Below, piece after piece: positions 10,165 through 19,149 of a DNA stretch of 21,929 bases. Origin of the DNA: Asparagopsis taxiformis (Eukaryota; Rhodophyta; Florideophyceae; Bonnemaisoniales; Bonnemaisoniaceae); assembly GCA_030407315.1 (NCBI GenBank), contig JALQPE010001933.1:1-21929 (forward strand), written 5' to 3'. The notes beneath the pieces are model-generated. The model had not been told where the DNA came from and did not search any database. It worked only from the letters and a program-made list of their open reading frames with translations. The translations under genes were made by a program, and so were the position numbers. Each line of letters begins with the position of its first letter. Position 1 is the first letter of the stretch.

Positions 10165-11530
10165 GTCGTATATGCGATATTGATTCATTAGCCTAATGCA
10201 TGACTCACGAAGCTTCTGAGAAGCTTCGTGAGTCATGGTTTGCATGTTGTGAACGATGGGAGGCCGGTAAGTAAGTGAGTCTTGCGGGTGTGCAATAAGG
10301 GATGCATGGGGGTTTAGTCTGACTGTTCTGGTTCATTTTGATGTTGTATAGGGGTGCAGGAATGGTGATGAAGGAAGGTAAGTTTTCATTGAGCTTAAAG
10401 ACAGTTTTCGCGATGAAATGGAATGCTACTACATTTGTTCGTTGCACGATTTGTGACTTATTGGTTGTATTGTGTACATGATGCAACGAGATGAAAAGTT
10501 TAAGTGCGTTCTGAGGGTATGAAGCGAGGGAAGTGTTTGTTTTCGAATTTTACTGTCGTCTTTTAGCGATATTTATTTATTGGGAGCTTAGTGAGTCATG
10601 GTGCATATTCGCTGAAGGGTGGAAGAGAGGTAAGCGAGCATTTAGGGGGTGCAGTGAGTGGAATGTGGGTTTTGATTCTGACTGTTGTGGTTGATGTTGA
10701 TTTTGTGTAGGTGATTCCGGAATGGTGATGACGGAAGATAAGTTACATTGAGCGCCTAGTTAAGTTGTGCGAAGATATGGAATGCTGACTACAATTTGTT
10801 TTTTGTGCAATTTTGACTTATGGTTTGTATTGTGTGCAGGATACAACGAGGATAAGTAAGTTCTGAGGTGTATGCAGCCAGGGAAGCATGGGTTTTCAGT
10901 CCGACTGTTGTTGCTGATTTAGATGTTGTGCAGGAGATGCTGTAATGGTGATGACGGAAGGTAAGTTACATTGGCGCCCAGTCCGGTAGTGCGAAGATGC
11001 GGAATGCTGACTTCATTTGTTGGTTGTGAGATTTGCGACTTTTGGTCTGTACTAAAGTAGTGACTATGGTGTGTAGAATGAAACGAGGGTTAGTGAGTTC
11101 TGAGGGTATGCATCGAGGGAAGTGTTTGTTTCGAATCTGACTATTGCAGTTGATGCGATAATTTATCATTGAAAGCTTATCCAGTCATGGCGTGTTTTGA
11201 GTGGAGGATGAGCGAAGGTAGTTCGGAAGTTTTGAGAGTATGCTGAGAGGGACATGCGGGTTTTTGAGTCCGACTGTTTTGTTGATTTCGATTTGGTGTA
11301 GGTGATGCAGGAATGGTGATGACGAAGGTAAGTTTCATTGAGCGTTAAGATGTGTTTGCGAAGATATGGATAGCTGACTACGTTTATTCATTACAAGATT
11401 TTTGCATCATGGTTTTTACTGTGTGTAGGGTGGAAGGGGGTAGTACGAGTTTCTAGGATATCTGGCGGGGAAACGTTGCTTTTGAATCTGACAGTTGAGG
11501 TTGATTTTTATGTATGTGGTGTGCAGCAGT
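10165..11530 (+). repeat. Tandem array with splice-site-like unit borders
   Basis: Three to four units of about 220-370 bp repeat in this arm. Each has a polypyrimidine/T-rich run ending in TTGTGTAG or TTGTGCAG, then a 26-27 base segment containing GGAATGGTGATGACG, then GTAAGT (or ATAAGT) and CATTGAG. The short segments lie at about 10352-10376, 10711-10737, 10934-10960 and 11302-11327. A second border, TGTGTGCAG before GATACAACGAGG, recurs at about 10836, 11072 and 11423. The layout resembles repeated introns around a mini-exon, but no long ORF joins them. The right arm of the foldback has only one or two such units (13437-13700). Confidence 0.6.
10199..10237. repeat. Perfect 19-bp inverted repeat, 1-base spacer
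   Basis: CATGACTCACGAAGCTTCT, then G, then its exact reverse complement. Other units of the surrounding array have a single GAGTCATGG-type sequence at this place (for example 10590-10600), so this is a local inverted duplication. Confidence 0.95.
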
Positions 11531-11884
11531 GGTGAAGCAGGAACGGTAGGATTCGAGGAGAGTGAAGAAAGGATTTGGGATGATGGGAAATGAAGATGTG
11601 AGGTGTCTTTTTGGAAGTGTATATTTTCGGGCATACGATAGAAGTGAGAGGGTGGCTCCAAATCAGTACGATTTTTCTGACCATATTCGTGTTTATTTCT
11701 TGATGATTCGATGGGAAGAGGTGTTGTTAAGGAAAGCAGGGATGGTATTCGGAAGGAGCAGATGTTTTCTTATCTAGGCCGTGAGGATCCGTGAAGTATG
11801 CGCAGATATGGGTGCATGGCGTTCCGATGGTAGGGAGCATGCGATTCTGGGGGAGACGGGTGATCGACGATATGCTGACAGGTA

Positions 11885-12045
11885 TTTTGTTTCTGGCTGG
11901 ATACGTATTTCATATTCTGGCTGGATACATATTCCGTATTCTGACTGGATACATATTCCGTATCTGGCTGGATACGTATTTCCTATTCTAAACTGGTATT
12001 TATTTCCGATTCTGACCAGATATGTATTTCCTATTTTAGAGAGAC
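11885..12045 (+). repeat. Short tandem array, about 24-bp units (left)
   Basis: Six to seven degenerate units of the type GGCTGGATACGTATTCCGTATTCT. Read as protein they give an eight-residue repeat such as SGWIRIPY, which I regard as a by-product of the 24-bp period. The inverted partner array is at 12935-13105. Confidence 0.85.
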
Positions 12046-12159
12046 GTATTGTATACCAGCAGTTTCGTAAATGAAGAATAAAATACGGTCCGATATGGGC
12101 CCTGAATTTACCTTCCGCTGTAATTTCTTCCCTCCCGGTTTTCGCTGATATATTGTATA

Positions 12160-12292
12160 CTGGATGTCGGGTCCTAGTATTCGCCAACGTACTAGAGAAA
12201 GTGGATGTCGGGCCCTAGTATTCCGCCATATGTACTAGAGAAAGTGGATGTCGGCCCTAGTATTCCGCCATATGTACTAGAGAAAGTGGACG
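12160..12292 (+). repeat. 43-bp satellite array (left, 3 units)
   Basis: Three units with the core CTAGTATTCCGCCATATGTA followed by CTAGAGAAAGTGG. It is the inverted counterpart of the six-unit array at 12555-12808. Confidence 0.9.
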
Positions 12293-12383
12293 TCCGCATC
12301 CAAAAAATTTTTATTTTTTTTGGACGCGGACGTTCATTTGTTCTAGTAAATCTCGGGGCCGACTAGGACCCGTACTAAGAGAA

Positions 12384-12455
12384 CTGGACGTCCGCGTCCT
12401 CACTTCCGAAAAACACAGACCGTCTGTGTTTTCGGAAGTGGACGCGGACGTCCAG
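12384..12455. repeat. Centre of foldback 2, 1-base spacer
   Basis: CTGGACGTCCGCGTCC begins the left half (12384-12420) and GGACGCGGACGTCCAG ends the right half (12422-12455). The halves meet at a single C at 12421 within AGAC C GTCT. The right half differs by a few small indels (for example four T against five A). A palindrome centre with essentially no spacer is unusual, because such centres are normally unstable. Confidence 0.92.
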
Positions 12456-12554
12456 TCTCTCTAGTACGGGTCCTAGTCGGCCCCGAGATTTACTAGAACA
12501 AATGAACGTCTCCGCGTCCCAAAAAAATATAAAAATTTTTTGGATGCGGACGTC

Positions 12555-12808
12555 CACTTTCTCTAGTACATATGGCGGAATACTAGGGCCCGACATCCAC
12601 TTTCTCTAGTACATATGGCGGAATACTAGGACCCGACATCCACTTTCTCTAGTACATATGGCGGAATACTAGGACCCGACATCCACTTTCTAGTACGTTT
12701 GGCGGAATACTAGGACCCGACATCCACTTTCTCTAGTACGTTGGCGGAATACTAGGACCGACATCCACTTTCTCTAGTACGTTCGGCGGAATACTAGGAC
12801 CCGACATC
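12555..12808 (-). repeat. 43-bp satellite array (right, 6 units)
   Basis: Six head-to-tail units of 41-43 bp with CCACTTTCTCTAGTAC and GGCGGAATACTAGGACCCGA. Units nearest the centre carry ACATATGGCGG, while outer ones carry ACGTTTGGCGG or ACGTTCGGCGG. The left arm has only three units, so the arms have expanded or contracted independently. Confidence 0.92.
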
Positions 12809-12934
12809 CAGTATACAATATATCAGCGAAAACCGGGAGGGAAGAAATTACAGCGGATGGTAATTCAGGGCCCATATCGGACCGTATTTTATTCTCTCAT
12901 TTACGAAACTGCTCGTATACAATACGTCTCTCTA

Positions 12935-13105
12935 GAATAGGAATACATATCTGGTCAGAATAGGAATAAATACCCGGTTAGAATAGGAAATACGTATCCA
13001 GCCAGAATACGGAATACGTATCCAGCAGAATACGAAATACGTATCCAGCCAGAATACGGAATATGTATCCACCAGATATGAATACGTATCCAGCCGGAAT
13101 ACAAA
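12935..13105 (-). repeat. Short tandem array, about 24-bp units (right)
   Basis: Seven or so degenerate units around ACGTATCCAGCCAGAATACG. It is the inverted partner of 11885-12045. Confidence 0.85.
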
Positions 13106-13875
13106 ATACCTGTCAGCATATCGTCGATCACCCATTCCCTCACTATCGCGTTCTCCCTACCATCCGAACGCCATGCACCACCATCCGCACATACTTCAAG
13201 AACCCTCACGACCTTGATTACAAAAAATCCGCTCTCTTCCAATTCCATCCCGCTTTCCTCGACACCACCCCGCGCATTTAATCATCAAGACATCAAACAC
13301 GAACATGGTCAGCAAATCTTACACCACTTGAAACCCCCTCTCACTTCTATCGTATGCCCCAAAATATACACCTACCAGAAACACTCACAGCTTTCATTCC
13401 CATCTTCCTACATCCCTTCTTCACTCTCCTTCAGTCCTGCCGTTTCCTGCTTCACCACTCCTGCATCACTACAAACATCAACCCCAACAGTCAGATTTCA
13501 AAAGCAACGCTTACCACGACAGATATCCTAGAAAACTTCCTTACTTACCTCTCATCCATCCTACACACAATACAAACCATGATCCAAAAACCTTTCAATG
13601 TGACAATCTAATCAAAGTCAGCAGTCCATATCTTTGTGCAAAACATCTTGGTGCTCAGTGAAACTTACCTTCCGTCATCAACATTCCTGCATCATCTACA
13701 ACAACATTGGATCAACCACAACAGTCAGACTCAAAACCCACCTTCCCTCGACCCATACTTCAAAACTTCACGTACCTCTCTTCCATCCTCCGCTTAATAC
13801 ACACCATGAGTCAACATGCTTCCAAGGAAAAATATCGCATAAACGGAAATAGTCAGACTCAAACTCCACGCTTCC

Positions 13876-14001
13876 CTTTGACCGCCTTTGCTTTGTTTAG
13901 TGTAAAGGATGGAACGAAGGTACGTGCGCGAATCTTCATCAAGATTCGCGCACGTAACTTCATTCCATCCTTTACACTAAACAAAGCAAAGGCGGTCAAA
14001 G
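13876..14001. repeat. 61-bp near-perfect inverted repeat, 4-base spacer
   Basis: The 61-base arms 13876-13936 and 13941-14001 differ at about two positions and are separated by CATC. The left arm of foldback 2 has this sequence only once (near 10055-10100), so it is a local inverted duplication within the right arm. Confidence 0.95.
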
Positions 14002-14584
14002 AATCTCAGTCGGTGATGAGGGCGGAGTGGAGCCTGCGGCGTCGACCGGACAGCTTTCAGCGTCCGCTTAAGTCTTGCTGTGCATACTCGAAATCATCGC
14101 CGGCAGTGAGATTGAGTATGGCCCAAGCCATGGTCTCTGATTCCCCGAACAATGAGATCCGGATCGAGGACACGAATATAAACATATAATCATATATATG
14201 AGAATCCATTTGCTTTCCTTACATGATCCGTGGCATATCCGCTGTAAAGCACATTCAAATTCCACGAAGTTCAGAAATAAAAAAGTTTATTATTACAAAT
14301 GAATTAATTGAAAATTCATCTCCCAGGGCAGTCGTTCGTCCTTCCATGCACACGTTGCCAGCACGCAATGTGATGTAACAGTTGGAAATGATTGAACTCT
14401 CGGTTAAATTCCCACCGTTGGGATGTCAGCTGGAGTGAGCACAAAACTACTACCCACAAAACTACGAACGAACACGTTACATTCCAAGTCTCGAAAGCAC
14501 CACAAAAAATAAAATTGGTCGCATCTGGACGGCACAGTCTCCCCTGTTCAGCTCGCAATCCTCCCTTTTGCGTCAAAACTCGAC

Positions 14585-16018
14585 ATGGAATGCAAGTATG
14601 AAGGGTGCTTCTACTACTGCGTAGATGCTTATGCGCTCGCGCTGCATGAGCGAACGTGTCGCTACCGTTTCAACCCCTCTACCCAACATTTCAACAACGC
14701 TCGTGTCCCTGCCGTCACCCATGAGCCTGCTCGAAACGGCGACCATGATTCCCCGCAACCAGCTCCCCAGACCCAGAATCTGGTCGTGCTTCCTCCAGCG
14801 ACTCACCCTGTGACGCTCCACTGCCACCAGCCTCAACACCCTCCCGCGCAGACCTCCTCGTGCAATCCCTCGCCGCCAGTCTCACAACCCTCGAGTACAA
14901 GGCCGGCGCTGGCCGCGTGAGCGAAGTCATCACCATCCTACAAGACCCCGCATTCTCCCTAGAAAAGTTCAACAGCGCCGTTCGCACCGTAGAAGAATGT
15001 CGCCACGTTACCGCTTCCATGGTCGAAACACATTTCCGCACCGAAGGTTACAAGCCACATCGTTCCAGACAAAACTGGTAAGTACTCCGCACAGCTGTAC
15101 CTCCGCGACCCAGTCGACATGCTCCGCAGGCAGTTAGCACTGGCTAACGACCAAAATACTCTCTTCCACCCCTCCCCACAGACCGCCCCAGACGGCACCG
15201 CAATATTTTCTCATCCCCTACACACAGAATTCGCGAAAACGCTGCACCAGGTTACTAGACAGCGCGTGCAGCTCTCGGAAGATCCACAGGTCGTATGGGC
15301 AGAGGAAACTGATCCCACACCTTCCTCCTTTGCCGGCCTCCTCCAAGTGTACTCCGACAAGAGCAGCACAAGCCTCAAGAGCTCCGCAATCGTCGCATAC
15401 CCATACACGTCACACTGCTCAACTTCTCCGCCCCCCTCCGTCGCCACTGCATCCGTACCGGCCTCACCATCGTCGGGTATCTTCCGTACATTGTTAACCC
15501 TTCGTCCAACGCCTTGTTCGGTGATGAAATGCCGACAACCTCTAGTTCTGCTAGTCGCGCTCGCAAAATTGATATTCTTCATAAAGCACTCGAAAAAGTG
15601 TTTTCGTCCCTATCCACCGCGTTCTCTTCCGGGTTCCCCTGCACAGACTCTACTGCCACTGTCCGCCAATGCTTTCCCATCCTAGCCAATTATTGCTGCG
15701 ACTTTCCAGAGGCCAAAGAGCTGTCGTGCACTCGCAACAGCACTACCACCACACATCCCTACCACCGCTGCTACATCCCCGCCACTCAACTTGAATCCAG
15801 CCGCGCCACACCAGCCCCGCTCCCTTGATGATGCACTCTCTGCACGCCAAGAGAGCGCTCAGGAGCTTACACTGCTCCTCTTGAAGCTCTCTCCCTCCTC
15901 GAACAACACTCTGTCCTCGAATTGACCGCTCTTATACCAAGTAACAGTCCCTTATAGGAGTTGTAGGGGTCAATAGACACCACAACACATTCTCCTTCGA
16001 GCCTCTGCACAATGGCTT
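14585..16018 (+). pseudogene. Plavaka/KDZ-type DNA transposase, N-terminal part, frameshifted and interrupted
   Basis: ATG at 14585 starts a C2HC zinc-finger-like segment (MECKYEGC ... HERTC) typical of the N-terminus of Plavaka-like transposases. Following frames gives, in order, DPVDMLRRQL (near 15107), LQVYSDKSSTSLKSS (near 15340), LLNFSAPLRRHC (near 15413), GYLPYIVN (near 15475), LHKALEKVF (15579), CFPILANYCCDFPEAKELSC (15668-15727), HPYHRC (near 15753) and FSFEPLHN (15990-16013). This order, ending in the F-FE-LHN block, is that of the catalytic region of cut-and-paste transposases of this superfamily. At least four frameshifts occur. The coding match stops at 16013-16020, where the foldback-1-type repeat begins. 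The ATG is 85 bp from the end of foldback 2. I am fairly sure of the superfamily and less sure of the exact clade. Confidence 0.7.
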
Positions 16019-16129
16019 GCAGTTGGAACTTGCAGAAGCCGATGATGGCCCCGGTCGGGCCGCTGGCCAGTTTCTGGGGGCGTTGTGACCAAATTAGACG
16101 ACCTGAATTGAATTAAAATTTGGGCTATT

Positions 16130-16185
16130 CTCAAAAACATGCACATGTGAACATGTTTTTGAGATGGGGGTGTGCCGTACGGCAC
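16130..16185 (+). repeat. Tandem-palindrome module, copy 6
   Basis: Hairpin 16130-16163 and GTGCCGTACGGCAC at 16172-16185. Both are intact despite divergence of the flanks. Confidence 0.9.
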
Positions 16186-17043
16186 TTTCGACCTCCCAAA
16201 TCGATGCTTTTTGCAATTTTCTTGGTCCCGAAATTTTAGAATTTCTGGGCTTGCCAGCAATTCAATTGAGTCGGGCATCCATCGGACGTCCATTTCAGCT
16301 TAGTCTTGTATTGCGCACCTGCACGCATTGCAGCAATGAATCAGGCGAGAGCGCACCGTGCTGCCGTAACGACGAGATGATATAGTTTCGGAGTGGTTAG
16401 TCAGCCTGGCCGGCAGCAGGATGGCACTGGTTGCAACCATTTTCATCCTGCTACCGCACGGCGCACACACACTGCAGCACGCAATTGACGCTTGAGTCAG
16501 AGGCGTGATGTGCAAGCCGTGCGATGCTGTGTATTTGTCTGTGTGTCTGTGTGGTGGTGCTACTGCTGCATGTTGAAGTACTTCCCAGGTGTACCACTGG
16601 TCCACATCTTTTTGGACTGCCACCGCAGACGTACTCCGACGCATGTACATGCATCGGAAACCGACCGAGATAGCAGAGCAGCAATCACTGCTGGCTAGAC
16701 GTCCAAATTTTTGGTAGGCTCGAGGGCAATGGTTGAGTGGCTGACATTCATTGGACGTCTACCGCTGATGGATGAGCTCCGCGGTAGGTGTAGGTTTCGC
16801 GGTGTTGTCCTACAATGCTGGATGTCGAAGACAACGAGTACATTTACTAGACGTCCAGGTTGACCAGCTGAGCAGAGGAATATGATGTGGAGATGAAGGC
16901 ATTGGTGAGGCTGGCAGGAACGGTTTAACAGTATGGGTGTAGTGGGAGAGTGAGGAAGGAGGGGCCGCTCGGGGCACAGGGTGGCTTCTGGGGCCGTTGT
17001 GGCCAAATTAAACGACCTGAATTGAATTAAAATTTGGGCTATT

Positions 17044-17099
17044 CTCAAAAACATGCACATGTGAACATGTTTTTGAGATGGGGGTGTGCCGTACGGCAC
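17044..17099 (+). repeat. Tandem-palindrome module, copy 7
   Basis: Hairpin 17044-17077 and GTGCCGTACGGCAC at 17086-17099. Both are identical in form to copies 2, 3 and 6. Confidence 0.9.
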
Positions 17100-17169
17100 T
17101 TTCGACCTCCCAAATCGATGTTTTTTTGCAATTTTCTTGGGCCCGAAATTTTAGAATTTCTGGGCTTGC

Positions 17170-18004
17170 ATGTTTGTAAAGAGGGTAGCGAAGGCGATAT
17201 TAGAGGAAAAAGAGGCTGGAAAGTAGAGGAGCGGCTGGTCGTAGCGGCTGAATGCCTTGGAGAGTTGCACTAAATTAGTTTGGTTTAGTTACGCTGGTAA
17301 AGAAGTTAAATACGTTCTCGTGTCTCTTGTTCTGGACGATGTGACGGTGTGTGTCATAATGTGGTGGAAGTAAGAGGGTGAGCATCGGGGTGGGAGTATG
17401 GGACGATATAATCAGATGGAGATGAAGTGCTGGCAGGAATGATACTCTGTGACTGCGAGTCGTGCGCAATGGGAAGAGGGCAGTGCGACAGATCGTATGT
17501 GTAGGAGTAATGGATCAGTGGGTGTGTCGAATAATACGCGAAGCGAAGCAGCATACCTGGCGCAAGGACTGGTGTGGCGATTGTCGTCTCATTCATTGAA
17601 GTGATGGGACGTGCAGTGGAAAACGGGTGGGTGTTGGTTGGGTGGCACATCGAGTGAATCACGGAAAATACGTTTTCCCCTTGGACGACGCTCTCTGCCC
17701 GCATATCGATGCCACGAAGCCATGTGCGGAGACGGGTGTGACGTTCGCGGGCGGTGGTGGGTGAAAACCCATCTTATCGCACCAGTTTATAGTCTCCTAC
17801 CTACCCTAGAGCTCTTCTGACGTGCCCAGTCCTAAGTTTCGTACCACTTGATCACTCACATACTATATTTTTATGGTTAAACACATTATAATGTGATTCT
17901 ATAGAATCACAGTTGATGGACAGCATCATATCCGTTTATTGTTGGTGATATAGCGATATAAATTAACCGAGGAGATTGTTGAGGTTGTACTTCGGGTACG
18001 ATGT
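17170..18004. other. Interval without an identified gene
   Basis: The plus frame directly after the repeat stays open for about 35 codons and begins LHVCKEG. It could be read as the continuation of the interrupted transposase (HN then LH), but the match is too short to claim. A 116-codon minus-strand frame (17354-17704) is Ser/Thr/Pro/His-rich and unrecognised. Nothing else is supported. Confidence 0.35.
17892..17911. repeat. Perfect 20-bp palindrome
   Basis: TGTGATTCTATAGAATCACA, just downstream of the lipase 3' end. It could be a protein-binding or termination element. There is no other copy in the window. Confidence 0.85.
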
Positions 18005-19100
18005 TGAATGTTAGATTAGAATTCCGTCAATATACTGTACCATCATCCATCCGCTCGCATTCATCCATGTATGGATGGCGTTTCTCGACATGGCTACTAT
18101 GTAATTATGAGCGATTGGCAGTGGCAAAGGGAAATCTACTGCGACAACTGTCCACCCAATTGCGTGCAATCTCTTGCTCATTAACTCTTCCTCTCGCCCC
18201 TCTTCAGTAACTTCTCCCACGCCCCAATCTCTCCCCATCTCCACCATCTTCCTAATATCTGAACCGCATAAAAATACGGCATCCCTTCTCGTCATAATCC
18301 TCCTCAACCATGTGCACTGCCTGCACTTCATTCTCACACCACCCTTGCTGTACAATGTCCTCCACTTCAGCACCACTCATAATCTGTACCGAGGTTCAAA
18401 CGCCGCTGTTACATATTTGACCATAAAGTCGTTGCGAACGTTTGCATACAAATATCTCTTCTCAAATGCGCGCAGTGCCGACAAGATTTCAATCCCAATA
18501 TGTTATTATCACTCGACATGGCGACCAGCAATCCATCTTCATCTCTTAATAACAACTCCCTCGCCGTTTCGCCGAAAACATTTTCCGCCATTCCCATTAA
18601 GCCGTCCGGAATGAGCCGATAAACCCCAAAACTTGTGCATCCCAAGGTGCGGACTTGCAACCGCGATAAATCGGCGTCCAATCAAGTCCGCAACCAGACC
18701 CGTTTCCTCATTGTATAGCTTTGCAGCTGCGTACCGCACATACAAACCACCCAACAAGAACCCTACTAAACTGATTGCATTGAAAATGTCATTCTCTGCA
18801 ACAATTCTTTGCATATCTTCCGGCCAATCTCTAGCCTCCGAGTAGGATACCATCGTGGGTGTTATCCGTATTCACCTTTGTCACAAGCACTAATAATTCG
18901 CAGCTCGAAGCAGCTGTAGCTGCTTGCAGTTCATCCAAGACATATGTAAGGTCTTCTAAAGCACCATGGAGCTCATGAGCGAGGACGAGTAGTTCTGTGG
19001 GAGGTGCGCGTATGAGCGCGTCATGTGGCAGAACGAGGGGTGGAGACGCTGGACGACGGGTGCTATTGCGAAAGGAAGACGCACGGTAACATTAATCACT
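18005..19100 (-). pseudogene. ROG1-type (DUF676) serine lipase/esterase, frameshifted, nucleophile lost
   Basis: Minus-strand segments in order: ELLVLAHELHG (oxyanion strand, normally HGLxG, near 18990), THDGILLGG, ISLVGFLLGGLYVRYA (near 18730-18775), FIAVASPHLG, FGVYRLIPDG, FEKRYLYANVRNDFMV (near 18420-18465), WTVVAVDFPLPLPIAHNYIV and IHTWMN near the end. This is the full order of DUF676 alpha/beta hydrolases, which hydrolyse lipids and act at membranes in yeast and plants. The total span of about 365 codons suits the family. The catalytic Asp (ND-MV) and His (AHNY) regions are present. The elbow reads GFLLGG instead of GHSLGG: the Ser codon is Leu at 18755-18757. An in-frame TAG and a shift near 18815-18835, plus later shifts, break the frame. 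The extent at the N-terminus is uncertain. Confidence 0.78.
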
Positions 19101-19149
19101 ATTCCCCTAATTGCCCAACTCGAGTAGTAATTAAGACGACTCTTCCCCG

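Larger units (their letters stand above)
9577..14500. mobile_element. Foldback 2: 4.9-kb imperfect palindrome
   Basis: The whole interval reads as an inverted repeat about a centre at 12421. Outer blocks 9577-10095 and 13985-14500 pair; both carry the snapback ends TTCGAGAC and GTCTCGAA and an interior with CCATTTGCTT and GGATC. Middle blocks (10095-11775 with 13190-13985) pair unequally because of array copy number. Inner blocks (11775-12420 with 12422-13190) pair up to the centre. There is no unique middle region and no gene between the arms. This is the form of Drosophila-FB-like foldback elements, whose long terminal inverted repeats are built of subrepeats. I see no transposase within it and no clear target-site duplication. 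ORFs inside the element are low-complexity translations of the arrays. Confidence 0.85.
16019..17169 (+). mobile_element. Partial lone copy of the foldback-1 arm
   Basis: It begins at CAGTTGGAACTTGCAGAAGCC, equivalent to an internal point of the left arm (about 959), and ends at TTTCTGGGCTTGC, equivalent to about 2236. All landmarks of the arm are present in order: two hairpin modules, GGACGTCC at 16283-16290, CTACCGCACGGCGCA near 16450, and GCAATCACTGCTGGCTAGACG near 16682. It is clearly more diverged from the two foldback arms than they are from each other. The 7-mer GGCTTGC occurs at both edges (16014-16020 and 17163-17169), but on the right it may belong to the repeat itself. Confidence 0.82.

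Noticed and set aside
11781..12187. Repeat protein with eight-residue SGWIRIPY units on either strand
   Set aside because: The unit follows from a 24-bp DNA period within an inverted array. Both strands are open, the partner array is equally open, and there is no start context or flanking unique domain.
9577..14500. CRISPR array or prokaryotic repeat cluster
   Set aside because: Units are contiguous or degenerate without unique spacers, there are no cas genes, and all genes in the window are eukaryotic in type.
16014..17169. GGCTTGC at both edges as a true 7-bp target-site duplication
   Set aside because: The right-hand GGCTTGC is also expected from the repeat's own sequence (GGGCTTGCCAGC at 16248), so it may be only microhomology.
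17354..17704. 116-codon minus-strand frame as a gene
   Set aside because: Low-complexity Ser/Thr/Pro/His composition with no motif and no neighbour support. It is noted only in the interval entry.
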